From Homarus americanus (Eukaryota; Arthropoda; Malacostraca; Decapoda; Nephropidae), in NCBI RefSeq assembly GCF_018991925.1, contig NW_024748849.1, positions 62,001 to 126,000 on the forward strand: a DNA stretch of 64,000 nucleotides, in the 5' to 3' direction. The notes under the pieces were generated by a model. That model had not been told where the DNA came from. It saw only the letters and a list, made by a program, of their open reading frames with translations, and did not search any database. Of this stretch, positions 35,991 through 50,000 are shown one piece after another (position 1 is the stretch's first letter; each line of letters begins with the position of its first letter). The translations under genes were made by a program, and so were the position numbers.

Positions 35991-37072
35991 GTTCATTGCT
36001 TTACTTTCACTTTTATCCTCTTCGCCACTGATCGGCCTGTCAGCCACTTGGGCGATCGGTCACGTCTCCGATTACTTTTCCTTTTCATTTATCTTCTTCA
36101 CCAAAAGATCGGCTCGCTAGCCGCCCGGGCGATTGGTCACATCTCTGTCACGCACTGTTGGCAAGTACTGGGCATGCACAGGCTCCTGAATGTACCTGAA
36201 CCCGCTCCAGTGTTGGTCAAGTCTTTTCTTGAAAGAGATCACACTCGGTGCCGTCACAACACTCTCTGGTAGATTGTTCCAAGAGTTTACAACCCTCACT
36301 CCGAAAAAGTTTGCCCTCTCGACTTGCGGCTTCTTCAATCTTGAGCTGTGATCCCTTGTAGGGCGAGCGTCCGCCAGCTCCAAGTAAGGACACCCAACTG
36401 AGTAGTGCCCCCCGAGATGCTTATACACCTCAACTAGGTCCCCCCCTTGCCCATCTGTAGTATAAGCTAGGTAAGTTCAGGTGCTTCAATCTCTCAGGGT
36501 AGCTGAGGTGCTGAAGTGCAGGCACCTGTCTGGTAGCCCTCCTTTGAACATTTTCAACCAACTGACAGTCCCTAGCATATCACGGGGACCAGATGGGGAA
36601 GCACTTCACTCCTGAAGATCGTTACGAGGGACGGACCGTCTAGATATCTGAATGACCTTATAAGACCCAATAATATATTTGCCTGATTTACCTTCTTCTC
36701 GCAATGGCCCGAGAACTTCAGCTCATTGTCAACATACACACCTAGGTCCTTCTCACATTCAGTCTCAACTAGTGCAGTTTCTTCATCCCGTTGGGACATA
36801 TGATACGCCTCCTTACCATTGGTACGCCCCAGGTGCATCCTCTTACACTTCGTGACATTGAATCTCAGCAGCCATTTCTTCGACCATTCCTGGAGCCCAC
36901 AGAGGTCCTTTTGCAGCTCTTCACAGTCCGCTTGGCTCTTAATTTCCCGAAATAACTTGGCGTCATCGGCAAACATTTCTATGGAGGAGTGTACTACATC
37001 AGGCATGTCATTTATGAAACAAACAAACAACAGCAGGCCTAATACACTGCCCTGTGATACCCCACAATATAT
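35990..37072 (-). mobile_element. CR1-like LINE, 5'-truncated, 1.1 kb
   Basis: On the minus strand it starts inside reverse transcriptase motif B (GVSQGSVLGLLLFVCFINDM). It continues through the catalytic FADD box (SIEMFADDAKLFREI) and thumb (GVYVDNELKFSGHCEKKVNQ). Broken frames follow, with NLPESVVTAPSVISFKKRLD and YIQEPVHAQYLPTV. The 3' end has two similar tail units in tandem (36117-36020 and 36070-35998), each with GCCGATC near GAAGA(G/A)GATAAA. It is too short to move by itself. Confidence 0.9.
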
Positions 37073-37109
37073 TTTTCAAGTGATATACATCCATTATCCC
37101 TTGTGTAAT

Positions 37110-40100
37110 TTGTGATTTTATTGAAAAAAAATTTTCACACAGGCCTCATCTTATCTTGAGTGTATGGATCGACGAATGTGATTGGATAGTTTCCCTTCAT
37201 CTCTGCCCACTGTCAAAATAAGGAAAGACCATAATTAGTTTTACTTTTGAAGGCATATCTACTCGGGACAAGTTTTGCCTTGGTATGCCCAAGTGGGTAT
37301 GAGCAATAGATAGCATAACTAGTTATGCGTTTTGAAGTGACCAGGAATACGCCTAAAATGAGGACAATTTTACCTAAGAATCTTGTGGCAGCCCTCATTG
37401 TAGTTGAGTTGCCAATTCATCAATATTGCTTCTTCATTATTTAAGCAATAAACGAACATTTGGAAACTTCTCACGATCTCAAATAACAATAAATAGTTTA
37501 TTAATATAAAAATTCTACATTTGAATTGTTTAATATTTGTCCTGACAGTAACACAGCCGAAAATAGATCCATCAACCACAATCAACCTTACACAGAGCCT
37601 CCCTTCATTAAGTATTACCAGATAAAATTGCGAGTATGAAAGCCAGGGTGAGGTTGCCGATTCTTTGGCTGACTGTACATTACATGTAGATTAAAAGAAC
37701 TGTGACCTACGGTGCAATTCACATTGAGGCAGTGATCAATTTACTCTGAGAATGTTTAACAGCGTATTATGACATCACGTCTATAAGCATTAGATTATAT
37801 GAATCTAAATTTTAGCGAGTACTGTATTGAAAACAAGATAAATAATCAGTGAAACAAAAAACTGATCTCAGCTTACAATTTAAAATCTCATCTTAACAAC
37901 AGACCAGTGATACACCCCAACTCTTGTTAATGCTGCAGTATTATTATACGTCAACTGCATCTTAATTATTATAGTTATTTTTGCTCTTGAGATCATATAA
38001 ATAAGCAGTTAGTGCAGACATTTTGTGAATTCTGTAGCAGTAACAAAAGGGTAGCCCCATACATCTTGGTCATTTATGTAAGGCAATACACAGACTAGTC
38101 GTGAACACAATATGTTAAATTTTGAGCTCAATCTATATTCAGAGTTGATCCAGTTAACTGTTTATATAATATTAATTTTTAGCCTGAAGATTTGAGTGAC
38201 TCACAACACATCCTCTTACAAAATTATGACAAAATTATTTGTTTCATTCATGAAGACCCAAACACACAATACTGTAAATCTTAATTAAAATAATTTCTGC
38301 AGTGGCCATAACAGTGGACTTTCACCTTTGATCTTCTTGTGTTCATTATCACCTTGACCACCCACCGTACCTAGCCTACCCTCTTATCCCTCCCTACCGC
38401 ATTGAATCCCTTCTCTTCTCCCCCACCTTTCTGTTAGACGTCAACGTCAGTTGCTCTTAGCATATACCTGTACCTAAAAGAGGCCGTGATTCAATAATGC
38501 TTCACATAAATCCATCTTAGATATAAAGCCTGTAACTTGACATATGTGTGTGAGACTGAGTATATTTAAAATTCAGCTTAAATAACTATCACTGACCCCC
38601 CCCCAGATGTTATGTGGTGCAAAAGACTAAACCATTTTATGCTTAAGAGCCACAACTACAGTATAAGAGAGTTAATTTAACCTATATCGTGTATAATGAC
38701 AGGTACAGGTGGCTCACTCACTTTTGTGGTTATGGGCTACCCCATTTCCTTTACTCATATGTAAAAGAAAATTGCAACCTGAATCGACCCCATCAACATC
38801 GCAGATAAGAGAAATGGATGATGCACTTAAATGTTGGACTTAAAGCTAAACACAAAAATAGAATATAAAAGCAAATTGAATATTACACTAAGGTTCTACC
38901 TTAAACAAATGCATTACTGTATCTAGGTAGTGTTTAGAGATAAAATTAAGTCATAGAATCTTTTGGGAAGTTTTCTTCCTTCATTTTGTCCCCTAGCACT
39001 TGCTAGTTATTGTAAAGTGTCAGTGTAGCCTGATTTTATTTTTGGATATTATTTTTGTGCCTTAGTTTAGTACAGTTACCTCCAGGCGTGTTGTTACCCC
39101 CTACTGTGCATTCCCTTGCTCCTGTGGCAATGTTGCACTACTCATGTGGCTAGGAACTGATTGATTGGGCTGTTTCCTAGAAATACCTAGAGGCAACTGT
39201 ACTGTACATTCTTATACCTGTAGTTTAAAGAAATACAGTATTCATTGTTTAAATCTTTGTTAACCTGCACCACAGTCTTCACCCACAGTTTAATAACTAC
39301 ACTAGGATCATTTTTCTAACACACTAACACGAGGTCAAATATGGTTAGTTCTTTATATCTGAGCATTATACTTTACATTTAAATAAAAACTTAAAAAACA
39401 AAACATGTTTTCCAACATAGTACAGCACATTAGTAACCATACTGGATGAAATGCCACAAATGCAGGTATGAGATGAAGTGAAGTTACAGTTGTTCATACA
39501 GCCCAGTGAAGTAGCAATACTCCTTAGTCTCAACTAACACAAACCTACAAGTAAGGTATATACAAGTAATAAGTTTAAATTAACATATAATACAGCTTGA
39601 GAGACAAGCATGTTAAGTTTAAGACATTTATGATACAGTATTTCCACACAAGTATACCGAATCATTAAGATCCCTCTCAGTACCTCACCCTATGCACAGG
39701 CTCTTCTATAGTAATGGGAATCTCCTGGTAGTTTGAAGATGGCACAGTCTTCAAAATAAATACCATCAAGTTACTGTATTCATCTAATTAAATACAACAA
39801 GAGGAAAGATCTCAACCATGATAACCTACAGCTAAACAACAGTCAAAGAGGCTTCAACATTTAACTAAGGACTAATAATGAGAATCAAAATAAGATATCT
39901 GTAATTTAAAAGACTATTGTATACAATTATCTGGCCTTGGTACCAAAACCTCCAGTGTATGAGAAAATCTTGTACATGAACCTTGGGACTGTAGTCATAA
40001 GTCTTGGAAAAAGTTAACATATTGTCAGAGTCCACCACAACTAAACAAACTCACACATAACACACCAAAATTAATATAAACAGAACTAAATATGTGTAGT

Positions 40101-40630
40101 GGATAATGACAATAGGTTCATGACTATAACCTATATAGTATAAATGTAATGCAGACATATAAATTCATATTCTAACAAGAACACACTAATAAACTGCATT
40201 TGAATATATTATTGCTGTGTGTAGTCTAAAATGTGCTCTGTACACTTTTAAGGCTGATGAATTCAAGTTCTATATTTGTAGCTCCTGGTTTGTGTATGTT
40301 CATACTGTACACGAAGCTGTAATTATTGATATTTAAAACAATTCATATGCCAACATGTGAGGTTAAGTTAAGCAAGGTAAGGCAAGGTTAGTTTACTACA
40401 GGTCAGTTCAGGGCAAATGAATGCTCGTAACACAGGATGTCAGGTCACGTATGGTTAGATAATTTAGAGTAAGGCTAAGAAAAGTTAGCTTTGGTAAGGT
40501 GACCAACAGAACACAGTTTTATCTCTCATATATTTTATTGTTGATGGAATAGTGTATTACAAGCCTTGTTAAGCACTTAATGACCTTAGTTGTACTGTAG
40601 AAGCACAGTACAGAAATAACAACAAGAATG
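37110..40630. other. 3.5 kb intergenic region, no gene seen
   Basis: Short frames only on both strands. No repeat family was recognised apart from short ACTGT runs and a TTAAG/GTTAAG-rich patch near 40360-40500. A 3' UTR or distal exon of an unseen gene cannot be excluded. Confidence 0.5.
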
Positions 40631-40637
40631 GTGACTA

Positions 40638-40850
<213 letters not shown>

Positions 40851-40854
40851 CACA

Positions 40855-41713
40855 CAGTGACCCCTCGTTTAACGAACGCCTCGGTTAACGAAATTTCGGT
40901 TAACGAACTGCCTTCCATAAGGATCTTCAATTCGGTTAACGAACAAAAATTCGGTTAACGAATTTCTTACGAACCGAGCTCAACATGTTTTCGCTTGCAC
41001 TGGCCAGGCAACCAGCTTTAGTATCAGTCCGCCAATACATTAATCAGTTCTAGGGCTTAAATTCCTAACTATTTTAGTAAATATCAAGAAGTTTATACTA
41101 TTCAATAATTTTAAAAGTTTAATATTCAATTTTTTAGTCATTTTAACAATTATTGAACATAATTGAAGGTAAAGTGACTAGTTTAAAGCACAGCATCCAG
41201 CCTCTTAACACAGCAAACAGGCGTTAGTCTCTCTGTTTTCACTGGAGGTAACATCTTGCTTGAGACTCTCATCAACTAAATGCTTTTTTTCTGTGTTTCC
41301 AAGCAAATTATTGGTCATTTTGAAATATATTTTACATATTGACAATATATAATGCAGTACAGTGTTGATTTAAAGAAAATAATCTTGAAATACACCAAGA
41401 GAACTAAAATTTTATGGGTGAAATAGTGCCATGGGGTGACTTCTCTTCCACCCCAATGCCTTCTCTTCTTCCTTCTCCTCCACCCCTATTGTAATTCCCA
41501 TCATCATCATCATCATCATCATCCAGGAGCCTTCTACATACACACCTAAAAGTAAGTGAACTTTTCTACCATTTTTGTTGAATTTAGGAAATTTTCGGTG
41601 AGCTGGAACCAATTACCCAAAAACCCATTGAAACAATGGTTTTGGTTAACGAACTTTTCGGTTAACGAACGACCTTCTGGAACGGATTGAGTTCGTTAAC
41701 CGAGGGGTCACTG
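40855..41713 (+). mobile_element. Non-autonomous Tigger derivative, 859 bp
   Basis: Both TIRs are present: CAGTGACCCCTCGTTTAACG at 40855, and its complement ending GGGGTCACTG at 41713, followed by TA. The 5' 500 bp match the non-coding leader of the 6313 element. The 3' 300 bp match its last part, with the transposase removed. It is typical of an internally deleted MITE mobilised in trans. Confidence 0.9.
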
Positions 41714-41786
41714 TACAATGCTTTATTCTTCACCTGCAGTACTGGTAAGTGATACTTTTTGACATTTAGTAATTACATGTATACAT

Positions 41787-41873
41787 ACAGTATATGGGTC
41801 GATAATTTGGGATAACTGGGCAAGACCAGGGCCCCGTATGTGCCGAGTTATCGAGGGTTTACTGTACTGTATT
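41787..41873. mobile_element. Minimal Tigger-type MITE, about 87 bp
   Basis: TACAGTATATGGGTCGATAA on the left faces TTATCGAGGGTTTACTGTA on the right. Little more than two terminal repeats lies between TA dinucleotides. Confidence 0.55.
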
Positions 41874-42184
41874 TTCAATTTTTTCTCAACGACGTCAATG
41901 GGGGACTTGGTTTACCCTTCACATACAACAGTGTATATATCTCATAGGTAGAAAAATAATGTCATCAGGAACACATCTCCAAACATGCAATGGTATAATG
42001 ACCCCATAGAGTGCTGTTTCAAATAACTCTGTTTTCCAGGAATGTATCCTGAGCACTAACTGGGGTATTACTGTATACGAACTCATAATTACTTATAAAT
42101 GTGCATTTACCTAATATTTAAGCATTTATATATATAATTCATGGGCATTTAGCACACAGACTGACCAACATCGTTAAAACTAAA

Positions 42185-42350
42185 ATCACGAGAGCATCTC
42201 CAGTTGTGACCTGTTGACCACAATTGTGACCTTCAGTCCTGACCTGTTGACCACAAATGTGACCTGTAGCCCTGACCTGTTGATTGCACATGACCTGGAG
42301 CCCTGACCTGTTTACCACACTTAACCTGGAGGCCTGACCTGTTGGCCACA
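42185..42350. repeat. Minisatellite, about 33-36 bp unit
   Basis: About five copies of CCTGACCTGTTGACCACA with variable spacing. Confidence 0.75.
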
Positions 42351-43720
42351 TATGATATGAGTATATACATTATGGAAGACTTATCTTACTACCAAACATG
42401 GTGATCCCATCACAAGCCTTTTCACTCTCATTGAACAACTAAACCCACACCGGGGATAAACTAGCCGACAGATCACCACCACACCCCAGGTCTTGACAGA
42501 AGGGGTTACAATTGCTTTTGGATTAATACACTGTTAACCACAGTTTCTAAATTATAACTAAAACCAGTCAGCAGAGATACATAGTGAATTGGATTACTAA
42601 CAACAGAAATTACATATATAATGTATAACAATACAATTTTCTTTTTCTCAAACTGAAAGGGATTCTGTTCAACAAACATTTTCATCATTGGTACCTACGA
42701 GTAGATGGTATGCTGAAAAAGCTTGTATCACCATCAGAGTGCTACTTGTGAGGCAGACAACAAGCTAAGTTTGGTTGTTTTCTGAGGGGGGATCACCAAA
42801 ACACACTATGAGAGATTCTATTCTCATCTATTCAAGTAATGGCACTTCAATACCAACTTCAAGTGTTGGAAGTGGTTCATTAAGCCTCTATACAAATAAA
42901 AAATAGAAACATGAAAAAATACCTACTCTACAGCCAAGGTCCTAAATGATATAAATGAAAATAAATGCTGTGGACTTTGTACCAAAATATGCAAACAGCA
43001 CAGCTCTAAATAAGAGGGAGCTGCCACAACCAGTTACAAAGAACTCGCTGTTGCCAGAAGTAAGTAAAAGAAGGAATAAAATATTTTCACGATCTTCAAT
43101 TGAAGATAGAACCACCAGCCCACGTTGATCTAAGATAATCAAAAGAAACTGTTCAGTATTAGAGCAGGTTCCAGAAGGGTACAAGGCATCAGAGATATAG
43201 AGGGTAAGAAAGACAGTCATAAGGAACGGGTTCAGGCACGGGAAGAAGACACCAAACATCTTGGTTGCATTCCTTCAGTATTATGCAACACATCTAAAAA
43301 TTTACGAACCTATATCAGAATCACACACACACAATCTGAGTCTCACAGTACATAATTTACTGCAGCAGGAACTCTAAATTCCGATAGAAGATCTTTGACT
43401 AGCTAGGCTGAGTTTGCTGTAGCACAAAATCTACAACAATACCAGATACAAGATCTTTGACTCATAAGGCTTAACAAACAGTGGCAGAAGACCTAAATAT
43501 TGTGACTGATTGGACTGAATTTAATATAACACAAGCCCAAGATATTTTCATGCTGTTCTTCAAGAAATTTTCCTCAACTTGCATTTGAGAAACAGGGTTT
43601 CAGTTCCTGAGGTTTGCTGTACAATTATCTTGGTGGGTTGGGTTGACAACATAGGAAGCAAGAACATAGAATCATCATATATGCACTCAACTGCCCATTC
43701 TGTAATTAGATAAAATCTAT
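42351..43720. other. Intergenic, no gene seen
   Basis: The longest minus-strand frame (43259-42942) has no recognisable domain, no homologue I know and no convincing splice sites. Confidence 0.5.
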
Positions 43721-43847
<127 letters not shown>

Positions 43848-43915
43848 ACACACACTATCACAGACTTGAGTATTTCTTTTAAATCAGTTCTCATGAAGTT
43901 AAACCACACTGATAC

Positions 43916-43925
43916 TTTATTTATT
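43916..43925 (-). terminator. Poly(A) signals of SHPK
   Basis: Two overlapping AATAAA hexamers on the minus strand (AATAAATAAA) lie about 180 bp beyond the SHPK stop codon. Confidence 0.6.
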
Positions 43926-44101
43926 TAAATCAAGAAACAATATATTCCATCAAGAGTGGATCAAATAAGAGGAATGTTAGAAGGTTGGTGAAAGAGTTGT
44001 CCACAGTCCTCCAAGTCTTCCTCTTTTTACAAACCTACATCTTATTGAGTGAAACACTTACCCTTCCTACCTTGAATATATCCTGAAATAATGTCTCAAC
44101 T

Positions 44102-47005
44102 CTATTTGGCATTTATGGCTGCCAGGGCAGACCCATATGCAGCATCACCCCGAGAGTCTATTGACACGGGAAGGTTGTACAGCTCCTCTATCTCCCGCAG
44201 CAAGATGGGATTCCTGGCAAGGGCTGACCCGCCCCCAATGATACTTGTAATACCGTTCTCTACAAGCATTGACCTTGGCATCATGCTGAAATTTTTTTTT
44301 ATATGATATACTGTACAATACTGTAGATATGTAAATTTGTAATAATCAGAAACATTATTCTCCTTTATATTAATTGCTTAATAGAGTTAAGATGGATTAA
44401 AGTGAGAAATGAGGAAGTTATATCTGGAATGAAGAAGAGAACACAGTAGTTGATACATAAGAGTGATGCTGAGTCACACTGGTAGTGGTCAAGGGTCATC
44501 AACCAAGGAGTTTAGGAACCATTAATCCATATGGTTAAGAATAATTAATACACTAACTGTCATGTGGAGACCTTACCTGTGTATGTTGGTTATCACTCCC
44601 TTACACAGTGCTCGTGTAACTTTGGCCAGGGACACATTGCCCAGGTCAATGTTGGATACATCAGCGTTAGCCATGGGTGTGTGGCGTTCCCCAAAGATTG
44701 TTGGTTTGATCACCAGTGATGACTTGCTCTGGGGGTCTCCTCCCAACTCAAGAATCCTCTGCCAAATTTTGGCTGTAACAAAAACACGAGATGTCACAAC
44801 ATTCAAGAAAGGACTCCCAGGTGATCTATATTACAACCACAGCATCAACCTAACTTACGTTAATTCAAAGGTTTGTACACTAATATAGTTGAACACTGCC
44901 ATGATATAACTGAGAAATATTTATTGATCTATAAAGGAACATACTTTCATTGAAGCTCTTTAAAGTGCTCTTAAAATCCTCTTTTACATATCCTCTGGGT
45001 GAGTCTAAGGTAACTCTACAGCCATTGCTCAGTACTGTACATAATTTACCAACACAAAATAGTCTATTTAATGAGTTAGGATTAAAAAAAATCAGAAGCA
45101 ATCATTAATTATGTATGATACTCGCCATTCTAGCAGAACATACTGTAGCTTGGCTAGGAACATTCTATCACTCTCTCCCACAAGAACCAAACCTAACTTA
45201 AGCTGACTTGACTATAGCACAGTGAGCTGGGCACTGTGTCACTGTTTACACTGTAAATAATGCAATTATTCTTCAACACACAATTTATGCTTTGTTCATG
45301 CTATTCTACTTCATAATGAATGAGTCATTCATTCTGTCACATCAGAATAACTGATTTACCATGCCTGAGTATTGTTATTCTATAAAGTCTTAAACGAAAC
45401 AGTTTAAAGGACTTTGTTTGTTAACTTACACTGAGGAACCTGAAAACCTAAGTCAAGGCTCCACTGCTGCACTGTTCTCACGAAAGCTGCAAGGGCATTA
45501 CCGCCATTCAGTGAGGCAGCCACGGCCAAGTAAGAGTTATCAAAGAAGGGGAAGTACTCAATTGGTTCTGGATTGACTGGTGGCTCCTCTGCTGGTGCAA
45601 AGTCCTGTACAGATAACAATTTGTCAAATTACAGTAACGCCATGAATAATGACGGTAATGTGTCCTCCAATATTGCAGTGTAAGGTGAATCATCGTATCG
45701 TGAATCATTAATTAATATTAAAATAAAGCAATAATAATGAGATGCGTTCCCAAGTGTGACCTTTACCTATCTTTTGTGTGGCTTTTTACTATCTTTCCCC
45801 CCAAAACAATAAAATTAATGAAGAATGCAAATTATATTCTTTAAATAATGTTTATGAATGCACCTTAAACAATATAAATCAATAATAATATGGTCACACA
45901 AGAGGAGATGGGACGCCATTGTTTTCGTTAGTGTTTACATCAACTTTTACAAGTCATATTTCATAATTTTCATATAATATTGAAGGTTTGAAAATACAGT
46001 CCTGTAATATATCTCATAGCCAAAACAATTGGTGGAGGACGTCTCCCTTTCAAAAGATTTTCTGGTAATGAGACGAATCCTCGTCTCTGTAAAAATCACA
46101 CAATTATGGAATTTTTTTCTGGGCATCGGCGAATGTTTCCGAGTCTAAACTACGCATATGGGCACAGAGCACCATTGCTAGAGATAAGCAGCTAGGAAGC
46201 TTCTACTAGCTTGAACACTAGCCATGAGGCATAACTGCAAACAGCCACAGAACTATACTGTATTAATTCATGCAAACACTACTGTACAGTACTGTATATA
46301 TTTTCGGGTATTGGAAGGTTTCGGTATCAAAGATTCTGGCTATTACAGTACAGTATATAGCATCCTTGAACACTGCCAAAATCATCTGGCATTTTTAATA
46401 CAGCAGATCCTACACACCTTTGGTAAAACTTTACTTGATATATTTTGAAACATAACCGATATTCCTATATTGTATTAATTAGAAGTTTATTTGAAGCATA
46501 TTAATGCATAGTTAACACTAAACAGAACTGATCAGCATCTTATTTGAGGTATAGTTAACCCTACACAGAGCTGATCAGCATCTTACTTGAGGCATAGTTT
46601 ACCCTACACAGAACTGATCAGCATCTTACTTGAGGCATACTTAACCCTATACAGAACTGATCAGCATCTTACTTGAGGCATCTTGAAGCATATTTGTGCT
46701 GAGGTAGAAATGTTGATCACGGCTTCACTATTCTTGGAGAGCAACGGCAGGACTGAACACTGAAGGTCACCTGTAAGTTAATTAATATAAAGTAAAGAAT
46801 ATCTATGTGTGAGGCTGTGATGGAGAGAAGAAAACAAAAACAGTGGACGAGGAAGACCAAAGGGAAGTGGAGAGGGTAGGCTGATGAAGGATGCGGATGA
46901 TGGACTATATGTGTGGATGATGGTGTGTACAGATGATGGAGTATATTTGGAGGATATAGTTTGTGGATGATGGAGTCTGTGTGGATGATGAAGTGTTTGG
47001 AAGAT

Positions 47006-47062
<57 letters not shown>

Positions 47063-50000
47063 ATGATGAGTGCATGTGGATAATGTAGTGTGCGTGTCGA
47101 TCATGGAATGCATGTGTGGATGATGAAGTGCATGTGGAGTGTGTGCATGGATGAAGGAGTGTGTGATTGTGTGGATGATGGAGTATGTGTGTGGATGATT
47201 GAGTGAATGGATGATGAAACAGATGGAAGAATGCAGTGGGAGAGACAAAGTGACGGGTCTACAAGGAAGGTGATACTGTACAGTATATTGTGGGAGGAAG
47301 TTACATATAAATCAGTGTACATCAAGTTTCTGTACATTTCATTTTGTATTTACAAAGCTAACCATTGTATATCTTAATCCAATCCTAACTATATCAGGGG
47401 AAATAAACTCCGTGAGATTCTGATATTTCATGGACAAATTTACAGTAATTGTCGACATTATGTTCTGAAAACACTTGCCGAGCGAAGCGATGACGGGTGT
47501 GCCGGCTGGTATGAGGTACCAGGCATTGGCTAACTTCCCCACCACCTCCCCAGAGTCCACCACCTTTGGCAGGTAGTCACACTGCAGTCCAGCTTCTTGT
47601 AGAGACTCGTAATTCCATTCCTGGTGTAAATCTCCATTATGAATTATGATCATGTTATTGGACTCCTGTATTAATATAATTCATAATGAAGGTTTGCAGA
47701 TGTTTTTCTATTTAGATTATGCCTTTATTCCTTCCACAACTTAAGGGATTGTTGACAGTGACTATATTTTTAAATACTCCAACAACTGACAAACACTAAA
47801 ACTTTTCAGTGTTCTATCACATTCTAGATAAGCAAAACAATGACTAATTGAGGGCTTTTTATACATTGACAAGACACATACGTATGCCTATTCTATTATT
47901 TGGCAGTAAATCTTTAAGAAATTCATGAAAACAAGAGAATTGTTATTCACCTGAGTGTGTTCCTCTCCAACTCTCACACAATACTTTCTAAGTCCAATCT
48001 TTCCCTTTTCCTTTTATGTTTCTCTGCTTCTACATACTCACCTGAATCTTATAAGACCTTCTTTATGAAACATTATTTTATTGCAATTATAGTTTCCTCC
48101 ATTACATCCAGTGTTATTTCATCACCATCATCATTTTCCACACTTGCATGGGTTAAAATTCTAAATTCTGTCGACATCTGTACATTCATATCTATGTTTT
48201 AAGCTACCTATCACAGGTGCTCAATTTATATCACTCAATCTAAAGACACCAACTTTCTCAATCTTCAACACCCATTTTCACAATATAATAATGCTGTGCT
48301 TAGTATCAGGAACAAACATACATCAGTCACTCACTACACTACTGTAACAGATTTGTTCTGCTTTGGTGTTCTCTTCCACAACAAGGCCCTAATATATTTG
48401 GTTTATCTCTGTCACTTCATACAAAACATTATCACCCATCAGCAGCCTGTAACCAGTATCACCTGGATACATCAAAGTGAGCTGCACCATTCTCTCAGAT
48501 ATAGTCAAATACAGTGGTTTACATTGTCTATGTATCTTACTACTCTGTCTACCTCAATAATATTGCACAATTGTTTAATATCGATCAAGGCAATGTGAGT
48601 AGTCTTCTCAAAGCTTTCTCATCTTTGAATAACACTTTATCCCTCTATATTAATGCAATTGTTGCCGTTGTACTGTAGCCCCTCAATATACCCTTCACTC
48701 CTCCCCTCCAGGATGGGTGACCTTCATTATCACATACAGTACAGTAATTCATTCCATCATCATGCCTTTAAGTATGACTTCACAATGAAACTTTCCTAAA
48801 GCACATGCAACTCACAATAAAAATTGCTCAAGACAAATATACTGAACATGCAAAATGACAAAAACTTGGTTGCTAAAATAAAAATGACAACCAATTTTCT
48901 ACAACATTTGTCTGAATCAAGTAGGTCAACCATTCATGATCTGAAGATATGCATGAATATCAACTACGGTATGAAAGGTACAAAGAAACTGGATTAAATT
49001 TATTCACCGAAGCAGACAAGGCTTCGTGAAACACTGTACCTTAGTAACGGTGTTGAAATAGCCCCAGGAGGCAGCAATTTGCAGGGACATAATAGGATGG
49101 TCTAGCCCACACAACATACACACAAGGAAGTCATGGATTGTTCCCGCTCGGTTGAATCTGCAGTTATGGGGCTCATTACATGTGACGTCAATATAAAACA
49201 TGAACAAAACATTGATCTGACGACAAAAAGTAAATAAATAATAATAATCGGGTAAAATAACATGCACCTTCAACTACAATACAACATTTATATAAACAAA
49301 TTTTTTCATATTTATTAATCTAAGGGTAATACAGATTACCTCGTTAAAGTTTCAGGTTTGTGTTTGGAGAACCAGAGTAACGTAGCACAGCCAAAACCAG
49401 TCGATACTGTCTGGTGTGATTTTGGCACAGGGAGCGATGATAAGAACTCCTGTGAGCATCGACTGTCTTGCCATGTATACAGATTACTTACTTGGCCAAC
49501 TTCAAATCTGAAAATGAACAGATACCTCACCAAGATGACTAAGAAATCTGAGGAATGATGCACCAAAAAAAGAAGTCATATTTGTGAATTAGAATAATCT
49601 GTATTCATCCAATCATTTCAGTGAACATGTACTATACCCTATTAAATTTGTATTGTATTTTGCTCATCAACATTGTATTTCCACACAATTATCCATTTGC
49701 CTGTTAAGCCAATATGACATTCTTACTTCATCATTGGCAACTTTAAACAATACATACAATCAGCATCAAAACAATATTGTTGAAATACATGTTTTCCATT
49801 TTTCATGCATTTGACAAGACAATATTCAGCTTAACTATGTGCAGCCATATCACCACCTCTCAACTCTTCATCCAACTACTTCAGGAAATACCATCTTGTT
49901 CAACTCATATCACAATAATGTACAGTACCTGTCAGAATCTGGTTTCTGTTCCCAAGCTTCACCGTGCTTCCACAGCATACAGCCGTGCATCTGGCCACAC

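Noticed and set aside
42942..43259. Minus-strand frame of 105 codons with hydrophobic stretches
   Set aside because: No homologue recognised, no supporting splice sites or neighbours; chance frames of this size are expected in 64 kb.
46778..47248. Minus-strand frame of 156 codons rich in His, Thr and Ser
   Set aside because: Translation of a GTGTGGATGATG/(GT)n repeat in SHPK intron 5.
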